NCBI RefSeq assembly: GCF_000344615.1
Contig: NZ_KB467825.1
Span: forward strand, 97,984-161,983
Origin: Janthinobacterium sp. CG3
Lineage (GTDB): Bacteria > Pseudomonadota > Gammaproteobacteria > Burkholderiales > Burkholderiaceae_D
Length of the DNA stretch: 64,000 bases
Direction of reading: 5' to 3'
Positions 8,891 through 17,332 of this stretch are shown piece after piece (position 1 is the stretch's first letter; the number at the start of each line of letters is the position of its first letter). The translations under genes were made by a program, and so were the position numbers. The notes beneath the pieces are model-generated. The model saw only the letters and a list, made by a program, of their open reading frames with translations. It did no database searches and had not been told where the DNA came from.

Positions 8891-9064
8891 GCGCGCCTTT
8901 CCGCGAGGGGGCAGTGGGGATGCCGGCCGCCGCCGCCCCTCGGTCCGGCCGGCGTCCTATTCCGCTACAATACCCTTTCTTCGCCGCATTTTGGCGTTTT
9001 CGGCGCCGCTGAAAGCTTGCTTTCAATCGTTGCGCTACGGCTCAGCCTGTGCTTCAATAACTTT

Positions 9065-10003
9065 ATGACACTAACCGAACTCAAATACATTGTTGCTGTC
9101 GCGCGCGCGAAACACTTTGGCCACGCCGCCGAAGCCTGTTTCGTTGCGCAGCCGACGCTGTCGGTCGCCATCAAGAAACTCGAAGACGAACTCGGCGTGG
9201 TGTTGTTCGAGCGCGGCGGCGCCGAAATCTCGGTCACGCCGCTGGGCGCGCAAATCATCGCCCAGGCCGAACGGGTGCTGGAGCAGACCGCCGCCATCAA
9301 GGAACTGGCGAAACAAAACAAGGACCCGCTGGCCGGACCGCTGCGCCTGGGCGTGATTTACACGATCGGGCCGTCGCTGCTGCCGCCGCTGGTGACGGCG
9401 ATGATCGCCAAGGTGCCGCAAATGCCCCTGATCCTGCAGGAAAACTTCACCGTGCGCCTGTTGGAACTGCTGCGCCAGGGCGAGCTGGACGTGGCCGTCA
9501 TGGCCCTGCCGCTGCCCGAACACGGCATGTCGATACTGCCGATGTACGACGAGCCCTTTGTCGTGGCGATGCCGAAAAGCCATGACTGGGCCGCCCGCCA
9601 CAGCATTCCGGCCGAGGACCTGAAGGCGGAAAACATGCTACTGCTGGGCAATGGCCACTGCTTCCGCGACCAGGTGCTGGAAGTGTGCCCGGAAATGGCG
9701 CGCTTCTCCACGCCCGGCAACGGCATGCAGCGCACCTTCGAAGGCTCTTCGCTGGAAACCATCCGCCACATGGTCGCCAGCGGCATTGGCTTGACCGTGC
9801 TGCCGCGCGCCTCGGTGCCGGACATGGACACGCGCGACGGCCTGCTGCAATTCCGCCCGTTCGACAGCCCGGCGCCGTCGCGCCGCGTGGTCATCGTCTG
9901 GCGCAAAAGCTTCACCCGCAAAGCCGCCATCGACGCGCTGTGCGACGCCGTCGCCGCCTGCCACCTGCCGGGCGTGACGCACCTGAACGGCGCCGCCAAA
10001 TAA
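9065..10003 (+). CDS. oxyR: Hydrogen peroxide-responsive LysR-type regulator OxyR
   Basis: A 312-residue LysR-family transcription factor with an N-terminal winged helix (MTLTELKYIVAVARAKHFG) and a C-terminal effector domain. The redox pair is present as GHCFRDQVLEVC, and counting from ATG 9065 places these cysteines at residues 199 and 208, the same numbers as in E. coli OxyR. It should activate catalase and peroxidase genes after disulfide formation. The frame extends 16 codons upstream, but the protein begins naturally at 9065. Divergent from the pilU-like gene; ubiA follows 48 bases downstream. Confidence 0.95.
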   Translation: MTLTELKYIVAVARAKHFGHAAEACFVAQPTLSVAIKKLEDELGVVLFERGGAEISVTPLGAQIIAQAERVLEQTAAIKELAKQNKDPLAGPLRLGVIYTIGPSLLPPLVTAMIAKVPQMPLILQENFTVRLLELLRQGELDVAVMALPLPEHGMSILPMYDEPFVVAMPKSHDWAARHSIPAEDLKAENMLLLGNGHCFRDQVLEVCPEMARFSTPGNGMQRTFEGSSLETIRHMVASGIGLTVLPRASVPDMDTRDGLLQFRPFDSPAPSRRVVIVWRKSFTRKAAIDALCDAVAACHLPGVTHLNGAAK

Positions 10004-10051
10004 CGCAAGCGATTTGCGATAATGCCGCCTTGCCTCGAATTGACCGACCAC

Positions 10052-10912
10052 ATGAAGAATAAACTGGCGCTGTATTTCCGCCTGATCCGGCTCGACAAAC
10101 CCATCGGCACGGTGTTGCTGCTGTGGCCGACGCTGTGCGCGCTGTGGCTGGCCGCCGCCGGCGCGCCGGACTGGCGCCTGCTGCTGATTTTCACGCTGGG
10201 CACCTTCCTGATGCGCTCGGCCGGCTGCGCCGTCAACGACTATGCCGACCAGGATATCGACAGGCACGTCAAGCGCACCGCCGAACGCCCCCTCACCAGC
10301 GGGCGCATCAGCGGCAAGGAGGCGCTGGCCGTGGCCGCCGTGCTGGCCCTGCTGGCGTTCGCGCTGATCCTGCCGCTCAACGCGCTGACCAAGCAATTGT
10401 CGGTGGCCGCCGTCGTCATCGCCGCTACCTATCCGTATTTCAAGCGCTTCTTTGCGCTTCCGCAAGCCTACCTCGGCATCGCCTTCGGCTTCGGCATCCC
10501 GATGGCCTTCGCCGCCGTGCAAAACGCGGTGCCGTCCGTGGCCTGGTTGTTATTGCTGGGCAATGTGTTCTGGGCCGTCGCCTACGACACCGAGTACGCG
10601 ATGGTCGACCGCGACGACGACTTAAAAATCGGCATCAAAACCTCGGCCATCACCTTCGGCCGCTACGACGTCGCCGCCGTCATGGCCTGCTACCTGGCCG
10701 CCGGGCTGATTTGGCTGGCCTGCGGCTGGCAGCTCGGCCTGCGCGGCTGGTACCTCGCCGGCCTGGCGCTGGCGGCCGGCTGCGCGCTCTACCACTACAC
10801 CCTGATCCGCGGGCGCGAACGGATGCCCTGCTTCGCCGCCTTCCGCCACAACAACTGGCTCGGCGCGGCCGTGTTCGCCGGAGTCGCGCTCGACTACGCG
10901 TTCCGCCCCTAG
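10052..10912 (+). CDS. ubiA: 4-hydroxybenzoate polyprenyltransferase
   Basis: An integral membrane prenyltransferase (286 residues, about 8-9 helices) that joins 4-hydroxybenzoate to the octaprenyl chain in ubiquinone synthesis. Both aspartate-rich Mg-diphosphate motifs are visible: [20 protein letters not shown] near residue 70 and [20 protein letters not shown] near residue 180. The ATG at 10052 starts [19 protein letters not shown], the normal N-terminus. It is followed directly by a strong intrinsic terminator. Confidence 0.95.
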   Translation: MKNKLALYFRLIRLDKPIGTVLLLWPTLCALWLAAAGAPDWRLLLIFTLGTFLMRSAGCAVNDYADQDIDRHVKRTAERPLTSGRISGKEALAVAAVLALLAFALILPLNALTKQLSVAAVVIAATYPYFKRFFALPQAYLGIAFGFGIPMAFAAVQNAVPSVAWLLLLGNVFWAVAYDTEYAMVDRDDDLKIGIKTSAITFGRYDVAAVMACYLAAGLIWLACGWQLGLRGWYLAGLALAAGCALYHYTLIRGRERMPCFAAFRHNNWLGAAVFAGVALDYAFRP

Positions 10913-10921
10913 CGCGGACGT

Positions 10922-10948
10922 AAAAAAACGCCCCTCGGGGCGTTTTTT
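10922..10948. terminator. Rho-independent terminator, bidirectional
   Basis: A perfect hairpin, seven A then CGCCCC facing GGGGCG then six T, just after the ubiA stop. The A-tract and T-tract let it work on both strands, so it can end ubiA (plus) and the small peptide genes (minus). Confidence 0.9.
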
Positions 10949-10981
10949 GCCGGCGCAGCTGGCGCCCGCCGCAACGACGGC

Positions 10982-11164
10982 TTAACCCCAAAGCGCGCAA
11001 ATCCGCTCCCAACGATCGCAGGCGCCGGGAACGCCGTCCGCGCACTCGCTTAACAGGTCGCCGCAATAGGTATCGCTAGGCCGGGCCGTCGCGCTGCCGC
11101 TAAAGGCGGCGGCGAAACCGACAGAGACGAAAAACACGAACACAGCTTTTTTGACAGAGATCAT
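10982..11164 (-). CDS. Small secreted four-cysteine peptide, copy 1 (60 aa)
   Basis: A 60-residue protein I do not recognise as a named family. MISVKKAVFVFFVSVGFAAA opens a clear Sec signal peptide, with likely cleavage after SGSATA. The mature peptide of about 33 residues starts RPSDTY and has the cysteine pattern C-x6-C-x7-C-x6-C (CGDLLSEC...CDRWERIC). ATG 11164 is preceded by AAGGAA at good distance; the open frame runs 40 codons further upstream but without coding character. Copy 2 (11269-11436) lies just upstream on the same strand with identical cysteine spacing. Periplasmic or extracellular, probably with two disulfides; function unknown. Confidence 0.75.
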   Translation of the reverse strand: MISVKKAVFVFFVSVGFAAAFSGSATARPSDTYCGDLLSECADGVPGACDRWERICALWG

Positions 11165-11268
11165 TGGTATTCCTTGGAAGTGAATGAATCGACGAAAAAC
11201 CTCGGTGGTGCGGCAGAGTGCATTCTTGATTAAGCATTCAATATTCGAATAATTGGTTTTGCCGCGGG

Positions 11269-11436
11269 CTAGATCGTTTGGCAAACCCGCGTCCAGTGCA
11301 GACAGGCGGCGCTATTGCCCTCGATGCAATCGCCCATCAGTTGCTCGCAGTATTCGAAGTCACGGGCCTGTGCGATACCGCCGGCGAAACCGAGGGCGAC
11401 GAAAAACACAAGCATTGCTTTTTTAACAGAGATCAC
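11269..11436 (-). CDS. Small secreted four-cysteine peptide, copy 2 (55 aa, GTG start)
   Basis: A 55-residue paralogue of the neighbouring peptide. It starts at GTG 11436 behind AAGGGAA. The signal peptide MISVKKAMLVFFVALGFAGG shares its first seven residues with copy 1 and likely cleaves after IAQA. The mature part begins RDFEYC and carries CEQLMGDC and CLHWTRVC, giving again C-x6-C-x7-C-x6-C, with a Trp at the same place between the last two cysteines. Short length and the GTG start make it easy to miss. It sits 104 bases upstream of copy 1, so co-transcription from the AT-rich region at 11437-11560 is likely. Function unknown. Confidence 0.75.
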   Translation of the reverse strand: MISVKKAMLVFFVALGFAGGIAQARDFEYCEQLMGDCIEGNSAACLHWTRVCQTI

Positions 11437-11779
11437 GATTGTTCCCTTTGCTTGAACGAAGACGATAAAAAAACCAGGTGCAGACCTAAAATTTTAGCAT
11501 TGAATAAATATTTATAATTCGAAAAAGTAATATAAATATAATATTTTAAGATAAGCAGGGCGCAGCGAAGAAAAAATCGCCGACGCGCTCGTTCACGTCG
11601 CCTCGGACGGAAATTGCAACAATCCGCGCATTTTCCGGCAGCGCGGCGAACCGGGCCTCGCTGTACAATTTCAGACGGCGCGCGGCACCCGGTCCGCGCG
11701 ATTGAGATGGCGCAAAGCGCCGGTTTTTCCGGTCCCTACACTGATCTTTCCCTGTCCTTTTTCTTCGATGAGGTAATCC
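11437..11779. other. AT-rich intergenic region (343 bp)
   Basis: No gene seen. Positions about 11465-11560 are strikingly AT-rich for this genome (runs such as AATATAAATATAATATTTTAAG) and probably hold the minus-strand promoter of the two peptide genes, though no single -35/-10 pair stands out. The right part should hold the plus-strand promoter for the DUF883 gene; its ribosome-binding site (GATGAGG) is at 11767-11773. Confidence 0.5.
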
Positions 11780-12142
11780 ATGAATTCAACCCAAACCAGC
11801 AATGGCGGCGACAGCGGCGCCGACCTGAACGCGCACGCCGGCGCCGGCGACGCCCGTGAAAAGCTCATGAGCGACATGAAAAACGTCATCCATGACGCCG
11901 AGGACTGGCTCGGCAAAACGGGGACGCGCAGTGGCGAAGAAATCAACGCCGTCAAGGAACGCTTCGAGCACACACTGCAAACGGCGAAGACCGACCTGAT
12001 GAAGCTGGAGGCGAGCATGATGGCCAAGGCCAAGCTGGCGGCCCAGGCCACCGACACCTATGTCAACGACAATCCGTGGAAATCGGTTGGTGTGGGCGCG
12101 GCGGTCGGTATCTTGTTCGGTTTGCTGGTTGCGCGCCGCTAA
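11780..12142 (+). CDS. DUF883 family membrane-anchored protein (ElaB/YqjD-like)
   Basis: A 120-residue protein: a long charged helical region (KLMSDMKNVIHDAEDWLGKT, later KERFEHTLQTAKTDLMKLEA) and a C-terminal hydrophobic anchor (GVGAAVGILFGLLVARR). This is the architecture of the ElaB/YqjD/YgaM group, C-tail-anchored inner-membrane proteins that bind ribosomes in stationary phase in E. coli. It is followed by a YqjE-like and a YqjK-like gene, the same order as E. coli yqjD-yqjE-yqjK. Confidence 0.88.
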   Translation: MNSTQTSNGGDSGADLNAHAGAGDAREKLMSDMKNVIHDAEDWLGKTGTRSGEEINAVKERFEHTLQTAKTDLMKLEASMMAKAKLAAQATDTYVNDNPWKSVGVGAAVGILFGLLVARR

Positions 12143-12180
12143 CACCGGCCAGCGCCTCTCGGCCTAAACAAAGGTATTCC

Positions 12181-12555
12181 ATGGCAATCGGACACACATT
12201 GGGCAGGATGGCGGCCACGCTGGTGGCGATTGTGCAGACGCGGCTGGAACTGGCGGCGGTGGAAATGGAAGAGGAGTCGCTACGCTTCCTCGGCTACCTG
12301 GCGCTGGCGCTGCTGGCGATGCTGTGCCTGGCCATAGCCATCGTGCTGGCGGCCTTCCTCGTCATCGTCCTGTTCTGGGACACGCACCGGATCGCCGCCA
12401 TCGTCGGCGCCGCCGGCGGCTTCGCCGCGCTGGGTCTGATCATCGGCATGGGCGTGCGCGCCAGCTTCCGCCACAAACCGAAACTGCTGTCGTTTACGCT
12501 GGCCGAGTTGCACAAGGACGTGGCGAGCATGAAAAGCCTGGGGGAGGCCCGGTGA
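12181..12555 (+). CDS. YqjE-like phage-holin-superfamily membrane protein
   Basis: A 124-residue protein with a short amphipathic N-terminus (TLVAIVQTRLELAAVEMEEE), two membrane helices (LALALLAMLCLAIAIVLAAF and IVGAAGGFAALGLIIGMGV) and a basic tail. It fits the YqjE/holin family III found after DUF883 genes. ATG 12181 is chosen since it begins the conserved N-terminus. Its stop overlaps the next gene by four bases (GTGA), indicating translational coupling. Confidence 0.85.
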   Translation: MAIGHTLGRMAATLVAIVQTRLELAAVEMEEESLRFLGYLALALLAMLCLAIAIVLAAFLVIVLFWDTHRIAAIVGAAGGFAALGLIIGMGVRASFRHKPKLLSFTLAELHKDVASMKSLGEAR

Positions 12556-12848
12556 GCGGCCGGCTGTTGGCCAGGCGCGACGCGCTGATCGGCAAATGCG
12601 ATCGGCAGCGCCAAGCCTTGGCGGTCGAAGCGAGAAACCTGCTGGCGCCGCTGGACCGCGACCACCTGCGCGCGACCCTGGGCGCGCGCCTGAAAATACC
12701 GCTGATCCTCGGTGGCGCCGCGCTGGGCTTGCTGGCGACGCGCCCGAAACGCATCCTGCCGATGCTGATGACCGGCGCCGCGCTGTGGAAAAGCGCCCGC
12801 GGCGCGCTGCCGCTGGTGCAGCGCATCGCCAGCCGCTTCACGCGATAG
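12552..12848 (+). CDS. YqjK-like protein
   Basis: A 98-residue protein starting at GTG 12552, which overlaps the yqjE-like stop. The N-terminus is rich in Arg and Leu (SGRLLARRDALIGKCDRQRQ); two short hydrophobic stretches follow (IPLILGGAALGLLATRP, ILPMLMTGAALWKSA). Third gene of the DUF883-YqjE-YqjK cluster; the family assignment rests mostly on position and overall shape. Confidence 0.7.
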   Translation: MSGRLLARRDALIGKCDRQRQALAVEARNLLAPLDRDHLRATLGARLKIPLILGGAALGLLATRPKRILPMLMTGAALWKSARGALPLVQRIASRFTR

Positions 12849-12869
12849 CCCCAACAAACCACGGCTGGC

Positions 12870-13715
12870 TCAGGCAACGCCGCCCAGCTCCTCGCCCATT
12901 TCCTTGCCGCGCTGCGCGGCCGCCCTCACCGCCGCCTTGATCGCCGCCTTGACGCCGCTGTCCTCCATGCTGGTCAACGCCGCGTAGGTGGTGCCGCCCT
13001 TGGACGTGACGCGCTCGCGCAGCAAGGCCACCGGCTCGTCCGACTGGGCCGCCAGTTGCGCAGCGCCAACGAAGGTCGCCAGCGCCAGCTGCGTGCCCTG
13101 CTGCGCCGTCAGGCCCAGCTCGGCCGCCGCTTCCTGCATCGCCTCGATGAAGTAAAACACATAGGCCGGGCCGCTGCCCGACACCGCCGTGACCGGGTCG
13201 ATCAAGGCTTCGTCGTCCAGCCACACGGTGGCGCCGACCGCCTTCAAGATGGCGTCGGCCGCGTCCTTTTGCGCGGCGTCGACGCCGGCGCTGGCGACCA
13301 TGCCGGTGATGCCCAGGCCGATCAGCGCCGGCGTGTTCGGCATGCAGCGCACGATGGCGGCGTAGCCGCCCAGCCAGCGCGACAGGTCGGCGCCGCGGAT
13401 GCCGGCGGCGATCGACAGGATCAGCGCTCGCTTGGCGCCGCCCAAAAACGGCAGCAGCTGCGCCGCCACTTCGCGCATGCTTTGCGGCTTGACCGCCAGC
13501 ACGACGACGTCGCAGGCGCCCAGCGCCGCGTCCGCCGCCGGCGCGGTGGTGACGCCGAACTGGCCGCTCAGCCTGGCCAGCGAGGCGGCGTTCGGGTCGA
13601 CCACGTGGATGTTGCCGCCCGCGGTCAGCTTGCCGGCCAGGCCGGCGATCAGCGCCGCCGCCATATTGCCGCCGCCGATAAAGGCGATTTTCAATTCAGT
13701 GTTGCCTGTGTTCAT
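12870..13715 (-). CDS. proC: Pyrroline-5-carboxylate reductase
   Basis: A 281-residue enzyme for the last step of proline synthesis, reducing 1-pyrroline-5-carboxylate with NAD(P)H. It has the Rossmann motif IAFIGGGNMAAALIAGL at the N-terminus, RCMPNTPALIGLG in the middle, and the C-terminal signature DPVTAVSGSGPAYVFYFIEA followed by a GGTTYAAL segment. The ATG at 13715 begins MNTGNTELK. It lies 25 bases after yggS on the same strand, a very common pairing in bacteria. Confidence 0.96.
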   Translation of the reverse strand: MNTGNTELKIAFIGGGNMAAALIAGLAGKLTAGGNIHVVDPNAASLARLSGQFGVTTAPAADAALGACDVVVLAVKPQSMREVAAQLLPFLGGAKRALILSIAAGIRGADLSRWLGGYAAIVRCMPNTPALIGLGITGMVASAGVDAAQKDAADAILKAVGATVWLDDEALIDPVTAVSGSGPAYVFYFIEAMQEAAAELGLTAQQGTQLALATFVGAAQLAAQSDEPVALLRERVTSKGGTTYAALTSMEDSGVKAAIKAAVRAAAQRGKEMGEELGGVA

Positions 13716-13740
13716 GTTCCGTCTCCGTTGCTGTGTATGG

Positions 13741-14442
13741 TTAAGAGTAATCTCGCGAGCCAAAGATGGCGCTGCCCACACGCACGATGGTGGCGCCCTC
13801 GACGACCGCGGCGCGCATATCGGCCGACATGCCCATCGACAAGGTGTCGAGCGCCAGCCCGTCGCCGCGCAACTGCTCGTACAGCAGGCGCAACTGGCGG
13901 AACGCGGCGCGTTGCCGCTCGAACTCGGCGGCCGGCTCGGGTATCGCCATCAAGCCGCGCAGACGCAGGTTCGGCAACGCGGCGACCTGCTGCGCCAGCG
14001 CGCGCAATTGCGCGGGCGCGACGCCGCTCTTGCTGGCCTCGCCGCTGATGTTCACTTGCAGGCAAATATTCAGCGGTGCCAGTCCGGTCGGGCGTTGCTC
14101 CGACAGGCGCTGGGCGATTTTTTCGCGCTCGACCGTGTGGACCCAGTCGAAATGCTCGGCGATCGGCCGCGTCTTGTTGCTCTGGATCGGGCCGATGAAA
14201 TGCCACTCCAGCTTGGCCCGCGGCACGGCGGCGGCGACGGCGGCGATCTTGTCGATCGCTTCCTGCAGATAATTTTCGCCGAACGCGCATTGGCCGGCGC
14301 GCACCGCCTCGACCACCGCGTCGGCGCCGAAGGTCTTCGAGACGGCCAACAGGGCGACGCCTTCCGGCGCGCGGCGCGCCTCTCGAACGGCGGCAACGAT
14401 ACTATGATGGACTGCTTGCAAGTTCTGCTCGATTGTGGACAT
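13741..14442 (-). CDS. yggS: YggS/PROSC family pyridoxal phosphate homeostasis protein
   Basis: A 233-residue PLP-binding protein with an alanine-racemase-like TIM barrel and no known catalysis; it buffers intracellular PLP. Motifs: the PLP lysine in LLAVSKTFGADAV, FGENYLQEA, WHFIGPIQSNKTR, and the C-terminal SMGMSADMRAAVVEGATIVR. ATG 14442 is preferred over the ATG two codons upstream (14448); neither has a clear ribosome-binding site. Operon with proC; divergent from pilT with about 80 bases between. Confidence 0.93.
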   Translation of the reverse strand: MSTIEQNLQAVHHSIVAAVREARRAPEGVALLAVSKTFGADAVVEAVRAGQCAFGENYLQEAIDKIAAVAAAVPRAKLEWHFIGPIQSNKTRPIAEHFDWVHTVEREKIAQRLSEQRPTGLAPLNICLQVNISGEASKSGVAPAQLRALAQQVAALPNLRLRGLMAIPEPAAEFERQRAAFRQLRLLYEQLRGDGLALDTLSMGMSADMRAAVVEGATIVRVGSAIFGSRDYS

Positions 14443-14526
14443 AATCATTTTGCGGGGTAATGTAAAGCAATACCGGTGAACAGGACCGGGCCTTGCGCCC
14501 CTTCACTGCAGGCACAGGGATTATAA

Positions 14527-15570
14527 ATGGACATTTCCGAACTACTCGCATTCTCCGTCAAGAACAAAGCCTCCGACTTGCACCTGTCGGCCGGCCTGCC
14601 GCCGATGATACGGGTGCACGGCGACGTGCGCCGCATCAATCTGCCGCCGCTGGAGCACAAGGACGTCCACGGCATGATTTATGACATCATGAACGACGGC
14701 CAGCGCAAGGCCTACGAGGAAATGCTCGAATGCGACTTTTCCTTCGCCATTCCCGGCCTGGCGCGCTTCCGCGTCAACGCCTTCAACCAGGAGCGCGGCG
14801 CCTCGGCGGTGCTGCGCACGATCCCGTCCAAGATCATGAGCCTGGAAGAACTCAATTGCCCGCGCATCTTCACCGACTTGGCGCTGAAGCCGCGCGGCCT
14901 GGTGCTGGTGACGGGGCCGACCGGCTCGGGCAAGTCGACCACGCTGGCGGCGATGGTGAACCACGTCAACGAAACCGAGTACGGCCACATCCTGACGATC
15001 GAAGACCCGATCGAGTTCGTGCACGAGTCGAAAAAATGCCTGATCAACCAGCGCGAAGTGGGACCGCACACGCTCTCGTTCAACAACGCGCTGCGCTCGG
15101 CGCTGCGGGAAGACCCCGACGTGATCCTGGTCGGCGAGCTGCGCGACCTGGAAACCATCCGCCTGGCGCTGTCGGCCGCCGAAACCGGCCACTTGGTGTT
15201 CGGCACCCTGCACACCTCGTCGGCCGCCAAGACCATCGACCGCATCGTCGACGTGTTCCCGGCCGATGAAAAGGAAATGGTCCGGGCCATGCTGTCGGAG
15301 TCGCTGCAGGCGGTGATTTCACAGACGCTGCTCAAGACCAAGGACGGCAGCGGCCGCGTCGCCGCGCATGAAATCATGATCGCCACGCCGGCCATCCGCA
15401 ACCTGATCCGCGAAGCCAAGATCGCCCAGATGTATTCGGCGATCCAGACCGGCAGCAACGTCGGCATGCAGACGCTGGACCAGACCCTGACCGACCTGGT
15501 GCGACGCAACGTGATCTCGGCCGCGGCCGCGCGCTCGGCGGCCAAAACGCCGGACAATTTCCCGGGTTAA
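14527..15570 (+). CDS. pilT: Type IV pilus retraction ATPase PilT
   Basis: A 347-residue hexameric motor that depolymerises type IV pili, powering twitching motility and DNA uptake. Walker A is VTGPTGSGKSTTLAAMVNH; other marks are ILTIEDPIEFVHESKK, LVGELRDLETIRLALSAAET and the PilT-specific AIRNLIREAKIAQMY that is required for retraction. First of the pilT-pilU pair; pilU starts 17 bases later. Confidence 0.97.
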   Translation: MDISELLAFSVKNKASDLHLSAGLPPMIRVHGDVRRINLPPLEHKDVHGMIYDIMNDGQRKAYEEMLECDFSFAIPGLARFRVNAFNQERGASAVLRTIPSKIMSLEELNCPRIFTDLALKPRGLVLVTGPTGSGKSTTLAAMVNHVNETEYGHILTIEDPIEFVHESKKCLINQREVGPHTLSFNNALRSALREDPDVILVGELRDLETIRLALSAAETGHLVFGTLHTSSAAKTIDRIVDVFPADEKEMVRAMLSESLQAVISQTLLKTKDGSGRVAAHEIMIATPAIRNLIREAKIAQMYSAIQTGSNVGMQTLDQTLTDLVRRNVISAAAARSAAKTPDNFPG

Positions 15571-15587
15571 TCATCAAGGACCACACC

Positions 15588-16724
15588 ATGGAACGCGACC
15601 AAGCTTCAAAATTCATGTTCGACTTGCTGCGCCTGATGGTCAGCAAGCACGGTTCCGATTTGTTCATCACGGCCGGCTTTCCGCCCGCCATCAAGATCGA
15701 CGGCAAGCTGACGCCGGTGTCGACCCAGGTACTGACGGCGGCCCACACCACCGACCTGGCGCGCTCGATCATGAACGACAAGCAAACCGCGTCGTTCGAG
15801 CTGAGCAAGGAGGCCAACTTCGCCATCAGCCCGGGCGACCTGGGCCGCTTCCGCGTGTCCGCCTTCGTGCAGATGAGCTGCGTCGGCATGGTCTTGCGCA
15901 CCATTACCACCGAGATCCCCAAGCTCGAAGCGCTCGGCCTGCCGGCGGTGCTGCAGGAAGTCGTCATGAGCAAGCGCGGCCTGGTCATCATGGTCGGCGC
16001 CACCGGCTCGGGCAAGTCGACCACGCTGGCGGCGATGGTCGGCTACCGCAACGAGAACAGCTACGGCCACATCATCACGATCGAGGACCCGGTCGAGTAC
16101 GTGCATCCGCACAAGAATTGCATCGTTACCCAGCGCGAGGTCGGCGTCGACACCGACGACTGGGCCACGGCGCTGAAAAACACGCTGCGCCAGGCGCCGG
16201 ACGTCATCCAGATCGGCGAAATCCGCGACCGCGAAACCATGGACCACGCCATCGCCTTCGCCGAGACCGGCCACCTGTGCCTGGCCACGCTGCACGCCAA
16301 CAGCGCCAACCAGGCGCTCGACCGCATCATCAATTTTTTCCCCGAGGAACGCCGCCAGCAATTGCTGATGGACCTGTCGCTGAACCTGAAGGGCATGATC
16401 TCGCAGCGCCTGATTCCGCTCAAGGAAAGCAAGGGCCGCTGCGTGGCCATCGAAATCCTGTTAAATTCACCCTTGATCTCGGACCTGATCTTCAAGGGCC
16501 AGGTGCACGAGATCAAGGAGCTGATGAAAAAATCGCGCGAACTGGGCATGCAGACTTTCGACCAGTCGCTGTTCGACCTGTTCGAAGACGACAAGATCAG
16601 TTATGAAGACGCCTTGCGCAACGCCGACTCGGTCAACGATTTGCGCCTGTCGATCAAGCTGCAAGGCAAAGCCGCCCAAACCCGCGACCTGTCGGCGGGA
16701 ACGGAACACCTGGGAATTATCTGA
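15588..16724 (+). CDS. pilU: Type IV pilus accessory retraction ATPase PilU
   Basis: A 378-residue PilT paralogue that assists high-force retraction. It carries Walker A MVGATGSGKSTTLAAMVGY, the EDPVEYVHPHKN box and HAIAFAETGHLCLATLHANS, and in place of PilT's AIRNLIRE it has a KSRELGMQTFDQSLFDLFED segment. The stop overlaps the start of the glutathione peroxidase gene by one base (TGATG). It is clearly related to the orphan copy at 7703-8890. Confidence 0.95.
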   Translation: MERDQASKFMFDLLRLMVSKHGSDLFITAGFPPAIKIDGKLTPVSTQVLTAAHTTDLARSIMNDKQTASFELSKEANFAISPGDLGRFRVSAFVQMSCVGMVLRTITTEIPKLEALGLPAVLQEVVMSKRGLVIMVGATGSGKSTTLAAMVGYRNENSYGHIITIEDPVEYVHPHKNCIVTQREVGVDTDDWATALKNTLRQAPDVIQIGEIRDRETMDHAIAFAETGHLCLATLHANSANQALDRIINFFPEERRQQLLMDLSLNLKGMISQRLIPLKESKGRCVAIEILLNSPLISDLIFKGQVHEIKELMKKSRELGMQTFDQSLFDLFEDDKISYEDALRNADSVNDLRLSIKLQGKAAQTRDLSAGTEHLGII

Positions 16725-17218
16725 TGACGACTGCGAACACCATGTTGGACCTCAGCGCCGACAGCCTGGCCGGCGCGCCGGTGGCATTGAACCAGTACAA
16801 GGGCAAAGTCCTGCTGATCGTCAACACCGCCAGCAAATGCGGCTTCACGCCGCAGTACAAGGGGCTGGAGGAAGTCTACCAGCAGTTCAGAGACCGGGGC
16901 GCGGTGGTGCTGGGCTTTCCCTGCAACCAGTTCGGTGCGCAGGAGCCGGGCAGCGCCGCCGACATCGGCAGCTTTTGCGAAAAGAACTTCGGCGTCACCT
17001 TCCCGCTGTTCGCCAAGATCGACGTCAACGGCGCCGCCACCCACCCGCTGTTCGCCCAGCTGAAGAAACAGGCGCCCGGCCTGCTCGGCACCGAGGCGAT
17101 CAAATGGAACTTCACCAAGTTCCTGGTACGCAAGGACGGCACCGTCTACCAGCGCTACGCGCCCACCACCGCCCCGGCCGAGCTGGTGGCCGACATTGAA
17201 AAACTGTTGGCGCAGTAA
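16724..17218 (+). CDS. Glutathione peroxidase family protein
   Basis: A 164-residue thiol peroxidase. The active-site segment is VNTASKCGFTPQYKGLE with a cysteine where animal enzymes have selenocysteine; the second block GFPCNQFGAQEPG and the third KWNFTKFLV provide the catalytic Gln and Trp. It reduces hydroperoxides, probably with thioredoxin as reductant, as usual for bacterial Cys-type members. Its start overlaps the pilU stop by one base, so it belongs to the pilTU transcript. Confidence 0.93.
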   Translation: MTTANTMLDLSADSLAGAPVALNQYKGKVLLIVNTASKCGFTPQYKGLEEVYQQFRDRGAVVLGFPCNQFGAQEPGSAADIGSFCEKNFGVTFPLFAKIDVNGAATHPLFAQLKKQAPGLLGTEAIKWNFTKFLVRKDGTVYQRYAPTTAPAELVADIEKLLAQ

Positions 17219-17332
17219 AGCAGCAGTCGGCGGCGTATTTTTTTGCAATCGTTTGCAGTTCGGCACGCCTTTCACCCGCCTTTTCGGTGATAATGCTGGC
17301 AGATTTAGCGTGCCGAACCGGACCAGACAACG

